The notes under the pieces are model-generated. The model made no database searches and was not told the DNA's origin. It saw nothing but the letters and a program-made list of their open reading frames with translations. Positions 52,264 through 59,581 of a stretch of DNA of 64,000 nt are shown here, piece by piece. A program made the translations under genes and the position numbers. How positions within the stretch are numbered: position 1 is the stretch's first letter; each line of letters begins with the position of its first letter. This DNA is from PGYR01 sp046290495 (lineage in GTDB: Bacteria; Bacteroidota; Ignavibacteria; Kapaibacteriales; UBA2268), in the NCBI GenBank assembly GCA_046290495.1, contig JBKAGT010000005.1, forward strand, positions 620,001 to 684,000, written 5' to 3'.

Positions 52264-52932
52264 TTACTCACCTAGAACCAGCTCACCTGATTCATTTATT
52301 TTTCCATTCAAAACTTTCTTGCTATTTTCTCTTTTAACTCTGATTCTTTCACCCACTCTACCATCTTGCAAAGCAGTTGCAAGTCCTCTAATCGTTACTG
52401 CACCAGCTGTAGCGATAACTACTACTTCTTCTCCCCTTTTTATAGTGACATCAGGAAGAAGATTATTTTTATCTAGTTCTTGTTGTTTGTAAATAGGTTT
52501 AGAAGCCACAAAACCAAGTTCTACTTTGTACTGGTCAACTTTCTCGACTGGTACTTCTTTAGTAATTTTCTGTACCATTGAGTTATCAATTTTAGTATTA
52601 GCAGGAATGTATTTAATTGCTCTAAATATCTCAAGAGTTTGTGTTAGTTCGTATTCAAATTTAAAAGAGGTAATAATTTCATCGCCTGAAACGAAATCTA
52701 ATTTTACAGCTGAATTATATTTTGAGTAATCATCATCAAAAATGGCTTTGATATTTTCACCATCTACAATAATATCCTCAAACTCACTTTTAAATTTGAC
52801 ATTGTAATGGCTATTAACTGTGCTATGTACATATATACTACAAGCTTCTTTTATTCTATCTGCTGAAAAGGTAGCAGAAGATAAATTTGAAACGAAACAA
52901 AATAGTAACAATATGTTAATTAGAACTTTCAT
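52264..52932 (-). CDS. flgA: Flagellar P-ring assembly chaperone FlgA
   Basis: This 222-residue periplasmic chaperone for FlgI has a signal peptide (about residues 1-20). The C-terminal SAF-type domain is clear: AIKYIPANTKIDNSMVQKIT, VTIKRGEEVVVIATAGAVTI, RGLATALQDGRVGERIRVKR and the ending GELVLGE. The N-terminal third is less conserved. It is adjacent to flgG (no gap) and flgH (no gap), the classic order for basal-body genes. Confidence 0.92.
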   Translation of the reverse strand: MKVLINILLLFCFVSNLSSATFSADRIKEACSIYVHSTVNSHYNVKFKSEFEDIIVDGENIKAIFDDDYSKYNSAVKLDFVSGDEIITSFKFEYELTQTLEIFRAIKYIPANTKIDNSMVQKITKEVPVEKVDQYKVELGFVASKPIYKQQELDKNNLLPDVTIKRGEEVVVIATAGAVTIRGLATALQDGRVGERIRVKRENSKKVLNGKINESGELVLGE

Positions 52933-53721
52933 CTATCTTTTTAGGTTAACGGCTGTATTTAATATTTCATCAGCAGTTCTTACTGACTTCGAGTTTAACT
53001 CATAAGCTCTTTGAGCTGTGATCATATCTACCATTTCCTCTACGACATCCACATTTGAACTTTCCAAATGACTCTGATATATTTCACCAGTATTGTTAGT
53101 TCCAGGTTGATAGAAGATAGGGTCACCAGATGCTGGTGTTTCCTCGAATAAATTATCACCTATGGCTCTCAACCCAGCAGGATTAACAAATCTAGCTAAT
53201 TGAATCTGACCTAAAGTTTCTAATTCAGTACTGCCTTCTGAATAAACTCCAACAATACCATCTCTGCTAATTTGAACTTCAACTGCATCAGCTGGGATAC
53301 GGAAACCTGGGTCAAGAAAATACCCTTGATTATTAACTAAGCTACCGTTTCTATCCATTTTGAATGAACCGTCTCTTGTATATGATTGAGTATTATTTGG
53401 TTTTTGGATTACAAAAAAACCATCACCAACTATAGCCATATCTAGTTTATTGCCTGTTTCAGTGATATCGCCTTGGTTGAATTGTTTTTTTGTTGCAGTT
53501 AACTGAGTACCACTTCCGATTTGAACCTCATTGAGTGGCTCTACGCCTATACGAGCACTATTGCCAGCTGGCATTAATGTTTCATATAGTAAATCTTGAA
53601 ACTCTGGTCTTGTTTTCTTGAATCCAGTAGTATTTACGTTTGCTATGTTGTTAGATATTATCTCAACAAATCTTTGTTGTGCTGAGAGTCCTGTCGCTGC
53701 GGTTCTGAGTGTTTTGTCCAT
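52933..53721 (-). CDS. flgG: Flagellar distal rod protein FlgG
   Basis: This 262-residue axial protein has MDKTLRTAATGLSAQQRFVE and NIANVNTTGFKKTRPEFQDL, the FlgG signature. The middle has GDITETGNKLDMAIVGDGFF and TRDGSFKMDRNGSLVNNQGY. The C-terminus has SNVDVVEEMVDMITAQRAYE and LNSKSVRTADEILNTAVNL. Length matches FlgG (about 260). It follows the FlgF gene by 45 bases. Confidence 0.96.
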   Translation of the reverse strand: MDKTLRTAATGLSAQQRFVEIISNNIANVNTTGFKKTRPEFQDLLYETLMPAGNSARIGVEPLNEVQIGSGTQLTATKKQFNQGDITETGNKLDMAIVGDGFFVIQKPNNTQSYTRDGSFKMDRNGSLVNNQGYFLDPGFRIPADAVEVQISRDGIVGVYSEGSTELETLGQIQLARFVNPAGLRAIGDNLFEETPASGDPIFYQPGTNNTGEIYQSHLESSNVDVVEEMVDMITAQRAYELNSKSVRTADEILNTAVNLKR

Positions 53722-53766
53722 CTGATACTTCCTGTATATTTTGGAACTTTATATAAATCTTAATAA

Positions 53767-54543
53767 TTAAAAGAATTTCCCTAGTGAAATTGACTGCTCT
53801 AGTGTTGAATCATTAGTACTAATTACTTTACTACCTGCATCAAACTGTCTTTGCAGATTTATCATTTCAACCATTTCGTCTATCACATTAACATTAGAAT
53901 TTTCTAGCCATCCTTGGCGAATATTAATTCTAGAATTATCCATTGGTGCATATTGATAGTCATCAGTTAAGATAAAATCGGATGATGATACTTTCTCTAA
54001 AACAACTTCGTTAGCCACATCAACTATGTTAAGTGAGCCAACACTCAAGTTATTAATGAATATCTCACCGGAGTTATCTATTTTAACATCTGAATCACGT
54101 ACATTTGATCCGTAGACATCACTGTCGAAAGAGTTGTAAATATTAACTCTTCCTCCATCAGACATCAGATATTTTCCATTTGCAGAGATAATATCACCTT
54201 CTTCGTTTATCTTGAAGTTTCCGGCTCTTGTTAGGAATTCTTTACCTTGTTCATCATTGAGTAAGAAGAATCCTCGACCATCTATAGCCAAGTCAAAGTT
54301 GTTGCCAGTTTGCTCAAAGCTACCATTCGAAAAGTCAATGTATGAGCCGATTGGGGGATCGTTCTGCTCACCACTTCCTGCAATATTGTACAGATTCGCC
54401 TTCGAATCCATAAGATTTCTTTCAAAGACAGAGTCTCGTTTGAATCCAATAGTAGAGGCATTGGCTATGTTGTTTGATATTACTTCTAGTCGAGTCTGTT
54501 GTGACATCATACCCATAGAAGCTGTGTATAGTTCTTTGATCAT
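53767..54543 (-). CDS. flgF: Flagellar proximal rod protein FlgF-like
   Basis: This 258-residue axial protein is related to FlgG. MIKELYTASMGMMSQQTRLE and NIANASTIGFKRDSVFERNL form the N-terminal helix pair. NGSFEQTGNNFDLAIDGRGF and TRAGNFKINEEGDIISANGK follow, and SNVNVIDEMVEMINLQRQFD closes the C-terminus. It is less like FlgG than its neighbour and precedes it in the operon, as flgF does elsewhere. GGAAGGA stands 8 bases before the ATG. Confidence 0.9.
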   Translation of the reverse strand: MIKELYTASMGMMSQQTRLEVISNNIANASTIGFKRDSVFERNLMDSKANLYNIAGSGEQNDPPIGSYIDFSNGSFEQTGNNFDLAIDGRGFFLLNDEQGKEFLTRAGNFKINEEGDIISANGKYLMSDGGRVNIYNSFDSDVYGSNVRDSDVKIDNSGEIFINNLSVGSLNIVDVANEVVLEKVSSSDFILTDDYQYAPMDNSRINIRQGWLENSNVNVIDEMVEMINLQRQFDAGSKVISTNDSTLEQSISLGKFF

Positions 54544-54555
54544 CGGGAATCCTTC

Positions 54556-54762
54556 CTAATCAATTTCCTTTATTATTCTTTTTATTTTGCTCAAATCAAC
54601 TTCCTGTGATTTGTTATTTTTTGAAAATGATTTTAAAACCTCAATTAAATTTTCAGTATCATCATCTTCAATTTTTTCTAAAAGCTTATTTATTATATCT
54701 TTCTTTTCGTTGCTGTTATCAGCCCCATAAGCTTTGAGGATATTATTCTTCTTTTTATCCAT
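54556..54762 (-). CDS. Small charged ORF at the head of the flagellar operon
   Basis: This 68-residue frame from the ATG at 54762 encodes a highly charged helical protein (MDKKKNNILKAYGADNSNEK ... DDDTENLIEVLKSFSK). A TTG at 54789 would extend it by 9 residues, but that codon lies inside the sigma-54 promoter, so it is unlikely. The family is not recognised. It is 12 bases upstream of flgF. The expected transcript start from the sigma-54 promoter falls almost on its ATG, so either it is leaderless or it is not translated from here. Confidence 0.5.
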   Translation of the reverse strand: MDKKKNNILKAYGADNSNEKKDIINKLLEKIEDDDTENLIEVLKSFSKNNKSQEVDLSKIKRIIKEID

Positions 54763-54772
54763 AAATAAGGTA

Positions 54773-54788
54773 TGCAAGTTATATGCCA
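54773..54788 (-). promoter_or_regulatory. Sigma-54 (RpoN) -24/-12 promoter of the flagellar operon
   Basis: On the minus strand, TGGCATATAACTTGCA fits the sigma-54 consensus TGGCAC-R-N4-TTGCW, with the correct spacing between GG and GC and one change (C to T after TGGCA). It lies directly upstream of the 68-aa ORF and flgF-flgG-flgA-flgH-flgI-flgJ-flgN-flgK-flgL. RpoN control of middle or rod-hook flagellar genes is known in several phyla. Confidence 0.78.
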
Positions 54789-54928
54789 ATGAGAATTGAC
54801 TACATTAAGAAAAACTATTTAGTCATTGTAATATATACACTTCCTAAGATTTCAACTTTGTTAGTTTTTATTATTATCTCAAATAAATTTTGTATAATAT
54901 AAACCAAATAATTGATTTATTAACCACC

Positions 54929-56125
54929 TTATGAGAATCTTAATATTCTCAAAGGGTTGAACTTAGAAGAAATAATAGCAGGTATAGAAACAACAATTAA
55001 TGATATTAATATGGCATTTGCAACTACAATGACATAGTGAATAGGATTTATAGTTATTGGCACTTTATCTAAATAATAAACAGAACTATCCAAGTGTATC
55101 AGCCCATACTCTTGTTGGAGAAAAGATAGTATAAACGCTAGTAGTGCTCCTGCAATAGCTGCTTTAGCTGTTAACAGTACCCCTATTGATATAAATATTT
55201 TCGAAATATCTTTGGATGACATACCCAATATTTTTAGTATGCCAATTTGTTTTGTTTTTTCAACAATCATAATTAGCAGCATAGTTACAACATTCAAAGT
55301 AGCAACAATAGAAATAATACCTAATACTAAAGGTACTGGCTCTTTTTGAACTTGAATCCAGATTAGTGCTGACCTTTGGTAATCAAATACATTTTTGACC
55401 ATGAATGGAAATGGAATCAACTCTGCTACTTTATTAGTAGTCTCATTTATCTTATTTTTATCAAGAACTGAAATTTCTAACCTTGTTGAATATTCATCAG
55501 GAATATCAAAAAAATCTTTTGATGTAACCAGTGGGCTAAAAATAATTGATTTATCGTATTCGCCTAATCCAGTAGAATAGGTTCCAACTATTTTAAATTT
55601 TGATATTTTGGTTTTTGGACTCGATTTTTGATTGTATTCTACAGCATACAGTACTAGCTCATCATCGATATTTAAATCATATTTTTTTTGAATAACTTTA
55701 CTGACCACAATCTCTTTTGATGAGTCGGAGCTAAAAGGATAATTGGAGTCAAATAATTCTAAGTCTGAATTTCTATTTATACCTTTTAGCACGAAACCAT
55801 CAATATCTTTTTTCTTCCTCATTATTACTGGTTTTTCAACTACTTCTGTTATTTTTTTTATGTTGCCCATACCAGTCAAATTAACACTATCTTTAGTAAC
55901 AAATCCATTTTTAATATTCACTATTGAAATATCAGAAGTAAATTTTGTAGTTGATTCTGTTAACATATCTTCAAATCCATCTAAGATTGATAAAGATATA
56001 ATTAATGCAAAAGTGCCCAAAGTAATAGAGAAAAAAGCTGCTTTGGAAGTGAACTTGAGTACACTGCTTTCTTCCTTCTTACTATTAATTTTATTGATAA
56101 AATATTTGATTTGAGTAAACTTCAT
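54929..56125 (-). CDS. LolC/LolE-like ABC transporter permease (second copy)
   Basis: This 398-residue permease has an N-terminal helix (about residues 26-48, SKAAFFSITLGTFALIISLS), a periplasmic MacB-PCD-like domain (SILDGFEDMLTESTTKFTSD ...) and three C-terminal helices with the loop EKTKQIGILKILGMSSKDIS. It has the same architecture as the protein at 41063-42247 but is clearly diverged. LolC/E-type heterodimers would need both plus LolD, none of which is adjacent, so pairing of the two is only a possibility. It is monocistronic, followed by a 139-base gap before the flagellar operon head. Confidence 0.87.
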   Translation of the reverse strand: MKFTQIKYFINKINSKKEESSVLKFTSKAAFFSITLGTFALIISLSILDGFEDMLTESTTKFTSDISIVNIKNGFVTKDSVNLTGMGNIKKITEVVEKPVIMRKKKDIDGFVLKGINRNSDLELFDSNYPFSSDSSKEIVVSKVIQKKYDLNIDDELVLYAVEYNQKSSPKTKISKFKIVGTYSTGLGEYDKSIIFSPLVTSKDFFDIPDEYSTRLEISVLDKNKINETTNKVAELIPFPFMVKNVFDYQRSALIWIQVQKEPVPLVLGIISIVATLNVVTMLLIMIVEKTKQIGILKILGMSSKDISKIFISIGVLLTAKAAIAGALLAFILSFLQQEYGLIHLDSSVYYLDKVPITINPIHYVIVVANAILISLIVVSIPAIISSKFNPLRILRFS

Positions 56126-56258
56126 AATAGAAGATAAGCATTAAATTTTAAATAAAAATATTCTATTTAATATTAAAAGACATTAATATCTTAAATTACT
56201 TTTATTTATAATTTTTATTCATTAACTTGCAATCAGATTAAACAACAGAATATTTTTT

Positions 56259-56627
56259 TTGAAAAGAACATCTGCTATAATATCAATACTACTATATTTG
56301 AATGCACTGATTATTCCTGTTTTCCCTGTATTCAATTATGTTATTAATACTGATATATATGTTGCCTTATGTATAAATAAAGACAAGCCACAACTAGAGT
56401 GTAATGGTAAGTGTCATTTGAATGAAGAACTAAGTGAAAGTCAAAATAACGAACAGGACAAACCTCTACTAGAAATCAACATGAGGGACTTTCCTATCGG
56501 GTTTGTTAATTTCTTTGAATTAGAAGATATTTTCTTTGAGCTATCAAGCTCTGAAATTATTCCAAGCAATTTTTATCATTTCACCCTCGAATACGACATA
56601 TTCAATCCTCCTAAGTTTCTTTCTTAA
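56259..56627 (+). CDS. Cys-rich small membrane protein of a metal-uptake cassette
   Basis: This 122-residue protein starts at a TTG (no better ATG). One or two hydrophobic segments (about residues 5-37) are followed by CINKDKPQLECNGKCHLNEE, a C-x9-C-x3-CH cluster (Cys38, Cys48, Cys52, His53) suited to binding a soft metal such as copper. I recall small proteins with a CVNKDKP-x-C-x-GKC motif being widespread in Bacteroidota, often next to metal-related TonB receptors; their function is unproven. It is the first gene of a three-gene run with the Met-rich lipoprotein and the OprC-like receptor. Confidence 0.75.
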   Translation: MKRTSAIISILLYLNALIIPVFPVFNYVINTDIYVALCINKDKPQLECNGKCHLNEELSESQNNEQDKPLLEINMRDFPIGFVNFFELEDIFFELSSSEIIPSNFYHFTLEYDIFNPPKFLS

Positions 56628-56710
56628 CATATCGTACAAATACTTAAGAGCAAGAAAGAAACAATTTTAAATACTTATAAATCTAATTATTATAATCTAA
56701 GAGGATTACT

Positions 56711-57502
56711 ATGCGTTATGCATTAAAAACAATATCAATATTAATAGCTGTATTATTTCTACAATCATGTTCAGATGATGATAACCCTGTAAAAGATAGT
56801 GAAGACCCAATAGAACTTAGTGTTGTCACAAGTTATGAAGAAGGTGGAATTACTTATGAAATACTTTCAGAAAACTCAGAGCTAATAGAAGGGTACAACG
56901 AGTTTTATTTAAAGGCAAAAGATGCAGATGGAAATGATTTGACTGGGGACTTTGATATTAATATCGTAATGGATATGGGACAAATGATGCACTCAACTCC
57001 ATTCGAATATGAAATGATGGAAGATTCTGACAATGGTGGTTCGATAATTATGGTTAAAGCAAATTTCATAATGCCTACAGTAGAAATGGGGGTATGGATG
57101 ATAGATGCAGTTTCTGAATCATTAGGAGCTAATCATACTATTGAATTCAATGTTACCGCGTCAGGTAATGTCAAAAGATTTACTAGCAATGAAAAACCAT
57201 ATTTTGTTACTTTGAGGACTCTAAAATCACCTGATGTTGGGATGAATGATTTCAACATTACTGTTCACTCACGTAAGAATATGATGTCGCATCCAGCGGT
57301 AGAAAACCTGACAATAGAAATCGAACCTAGAATGCCATCTATGGGACATGGATCAAACGGAAATGAAAATCCTGTTCATGTAGGCAATGGACTTTATGAG
57401 GGTAAAGTTAATTTCAACATGACTGGTGACTGGGAAATAACAGTTACTTTACTTGACGGAGAAAATGAAATCGGTTCAGTAGTCTACGCATTAGACTTAT
57501 AA
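56711..57502 (+). CDS. Met/His-rich lipoprotein with two YtkA/FixH-like domains
   Basis: This 263-residue lipoprotein has a lipobox FLQSC (Cys20) and GAGGA before the ATG. Two similar beta-sandwich domains follow. The first has NIVMDMGQMMHSTPFEYEMM and FIMPTVEMGVWMID; the second has EPRMPSMGHGSNGNENPVHV and YEGKVNFNMTGDWEITVTLL. The Met/His clusters match the YtkA/FixH-type pattern linked to copper handling. It lies between the Cys-rich protein and the TonB receptor, with a 12-bp hairpin just after its stop. It is probably an envelope copper-binding partner of the receptor. Confidence 0.8.
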   Translation: MRYALKTISILIAVLFLQSCSDDDNPVKDSEDPIELSVVTSYEEGGITYEILSENSELIEGYNEFYLKAKDADGNDLTGDFDINIVMDMGQMMHSTPFEYEMMEDSDNGGSIIMVKANFIMPTVEMGVWMIDAVSESLGANHTIEFNVTASGNVKRFTSNEKPYFVTLRTLKSPDVGMNDFNITVHSRKNMMSHPAVENLTIEIEPRMPSMGHGSNGNENPVHVGNGLYEGKVNFNMTGDWEITVTLLDGENEIGSVVYALDL

Positions 57503-57520
57503 ATTTAAAGATTGATGTTA

Positions 57521-57552
57521 TCTGTTAGGTACTCATTCATGTACCTAACAGA
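57521..57552 (+). promoter_or_regulatory. Perfect 12-bp intercistronic hairpin
   Basis: TCTGTTAGGTAC (57521-57532) and GTACCTAACAGA (57541-57552) form a perfect 12-bp inverted repeat with an 8-base loop. It lies between the lipoprotein stop (57502) and the receptor ATG (57572), 19 bases before the latter. No T-run follows. It could be an operator, an mRNA processing/stability element, or an attenuator setting the receptor level. Confidence 0.75.
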
Positions 57553-57571
57553 TTATGTTAGGAGTATACAA

Positions 57572-59581
57572 ATGAGAAAGTTTATATTAATAGTTCTCTT
57601 GTTATTCTCATCAGTGATATTTGCCGAAGAAGATACTACAAATATTAGGCATTATAAATCATCTGAAGTTATCATCTTAGATGACTATTTTGGAATAAGT
57701 GACAAAGATATCGAAGAGACAATCAACTCGACAGAAGATATCTTAAAACAGAAAAACGAAATAGATTTAATTTCTAGAGCAAACTTTGCATCAGAAGCAG
57801 TTGTACGCGGATATACACAAGACAGACTTAATGTAACCATTGACGGTATGCGTATGTTTTCTGCTTGCATAGATAAAATGGACCCAATAACTTCTTACAT
57901 TGAAGTTGAGAATCTGAGTAAAACAGAAGTAAATAGTGACAAATCAAATCTTAACAATGGTATTTCTACTGGTGGAAGCTTAAATTTCATTACTAGTAAA
58001 CCAAAACATAATCAGGAATTAAGATTTATTTCTGACAATCAATTCAATTCAGTTTCAGATGCTTACAATAGTCGTGGTAGCATTCAATATGGCAATGAAA
58101 CTATTGCATCACTTGCTAGTTATTCAGTGAAAAGGTCCTCTGATTATAGAGCTGGAAACAATACAATGATTAATAATAGCAGTTATTCGAAAGAGAACTT
58201 GAAATTTAATCTCAGTTATAAGTCTGACAAAAATATAAATCACTCAATAGAATATATATACGACCACAGCTCTGATGTTTACTATCCCGCTTTGATTATG
58301 GATACTCGCTATACTCATATGAATATGGCTTCATACAATCTAAAACTGAATAATCTTGGCGATGAGTTCTATGATTTTGACACAAAAGTTTATTATAATA
58401 GTGTGGAACACTTAATGGATGATTATGACAGAAATGAAGATGAGATTAATAATAGAATAGTTATGCCTGGAATGTATATGCCTATGTATGGTGAAACGAA
58501 TACTTTTGGATTAAATTCAAGAGTTAAAAAAATGCTTTCAAACGGGATACTTAGTATATCTTTTGAGGGATATAATATGAATGCATTTGCAGATATGGAT
58601 ATGGAAATGCTAAAAACTGACGAAAGAATGTATTTGACAAACTTGGGTGATATTAATACTACTAAACTTGGCTTAAGTATTGGCTATCTTGCTAGTTTGA
58701 GCCAGGATATGACTTATAGATTGAACAGTAGATATGATATTTCATATAGATCAATGAATAATGATTTTGCTAGAGCTATTACAGAAAGTTTTTGGCAAGG
58801 GAATAATACTTCTACTTACAACATTTTGAATTTTTCTGCAGGACTTGGATACAATCTGAGCGAGAAATCTGAGCTTGACTTTACAATATCAAGAATTGAA
58901 AGAGAACCTAGTCATTTAGAAAATTTTGGGTTTTATATTTACAACATTTCTGATAACTCTATCTATGTGGGGTCACCCAATTTAGAAAAAGAAAAGTCGT
59001 ACTCTGTTAACCTAGGCTATAGTTATAACTCAAGTTTAATTGAGTTTTCTGCAAAAGTTTATAATGACTATTTAGTTGATTATATCGCAGGTACTAATGA
59101 TGAAAGTATAAATATATTTGATGGATTTGGTCAATCTTTTAAGCAATTTAATAATATAGGTAATGCAAACGTTGCTGGTTTGGAGTTAAGTGCAAGATTT
59201 GAATTGGATAAGGAATTTTATATTAATTCTCAGCTTAAATATCAAAAAACTCATAGTTTCAGATATAATGAATCGCTACCTTTTACTCCACCGCTTTCAG
59301 GGAATTTTAGCTTTATATACTCTAGCGAAAAGCTAAAGAGTATTGCTTCAGTTAATTTTGCATCTAATCAAAATGAAGTTTCTTATTTTATCTTAAGAGA
59401 AGATTTTACAGACTCTTATGCAGTAATAAATCTGAGAAATAGTTATAAATTCAATGATGATATTAAGGTTAGATTTGGTGTTGAAAATATACTTGATGAA
59501 CTATACCACACACATTTTAGTATAAACAACCTACCAAATCCTGGTAGAAACTTTTATTTAGGATTGTCTTTTGGTTTTTAG
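57572..59581 (+). CDS. TonB-dependent receptor, OprC-like putative copper importer
   Basis: This receptor has about 669 residues from the ATG at 57572 (GGAG 7 bases upstream; a longer frame from 57512 reads through the hairpin). The signal peptide is residues 1-18. The plug has ASEAVVRGYTQDRLNVTIDG followed by MRMFSACIDKMDP, giving a CxxxM pair (Cys99, Met103). In Pseudomonas OprC a CxxxM motif with a downstream His/Met pair binds copper. Here RYTHMNMAS (His249, Met250, Met252) and VMPGMYMPMYG (about 297-307) offer more Met/His ligands. The barrel ends NFYLGLSFGF with a terminal Phe. The stop overlaps the glgA stop. Confidence 0.85.
   Translation: MRKFILIVLLLFSSVIFAEEDTTNIRHYKSSEVIILDDYFGISDKDIEETINSTEDILKQKNEIDLISRANFASEAVVRGYTQDRLNVTIDGMRMFSACIDKMDPITSYIEVENLSKTEVNSDKSNLNNGISTGGSLNFITSKPKHNQELRFISDNQFNSVSDAYNSRGSIQYGNETIASLASYSVKRSSDYRAGNNTMINNSSYSKENLKFNLSYKSDKNINHSIEYIYDHSSDVYYPALIMDTRYTHMNMASYNLKLNNLGDEFYDFDTKVYYNSVEHLMDDYDRNEDEINNRIVMPGMYMPMYGETNTFGLNSRVKKMLSNGILSISFEGYNMNAFADMDMEMLKTDERMYLTNLGDINTTKLGLSIGYLASLSQDMTYRLNSRYDISYRSMNNDFARAITESFWQGNNTSTYNILNFSAGLGYNLSEKSELDFTISRIEREPSHLENFGFYIYNISDNSIYVGSPNLEKEKSYSVNLGYSYNSSLIEFSAKVYNDYLVDYIAGTNDESINIFDGFGQSFKQFNNIGNANVAGLELSARFELDKEFYINSQLKYQKTHSFRYNESLPFTPPLSGNFSFIYSSEKLKSIASVNFASNQNEVSYFILREDFTDSYAVINLRNSYKFNDDIKVRFGVENILDELYHTHFSINNLPNPGRNFYLGLSFGF

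Noticed and set aside
51881..52492. A 203-codon plus-strand frame opposite flgH/flgA
   Set aside because: It is an antisense shadow of two well-identified flagellar genes with no motif or ribosome-binding site.
54763..54789. A TTG start at 54789 for the small flagellar-operon ORF
   Set aside because: The codons between 54789 and 54763 overlap the sigma-54 promoter, so they would not be transcribed from it.
57512..57571. A longer N-terminus for the OprC-like receptor starting at TTG 57512
   Set aside because: It translates the perfect hairpin and has no ribosome-binding site, whereas the ATG at 57572 has GGAG upstream and opens directly with a signal peptide.
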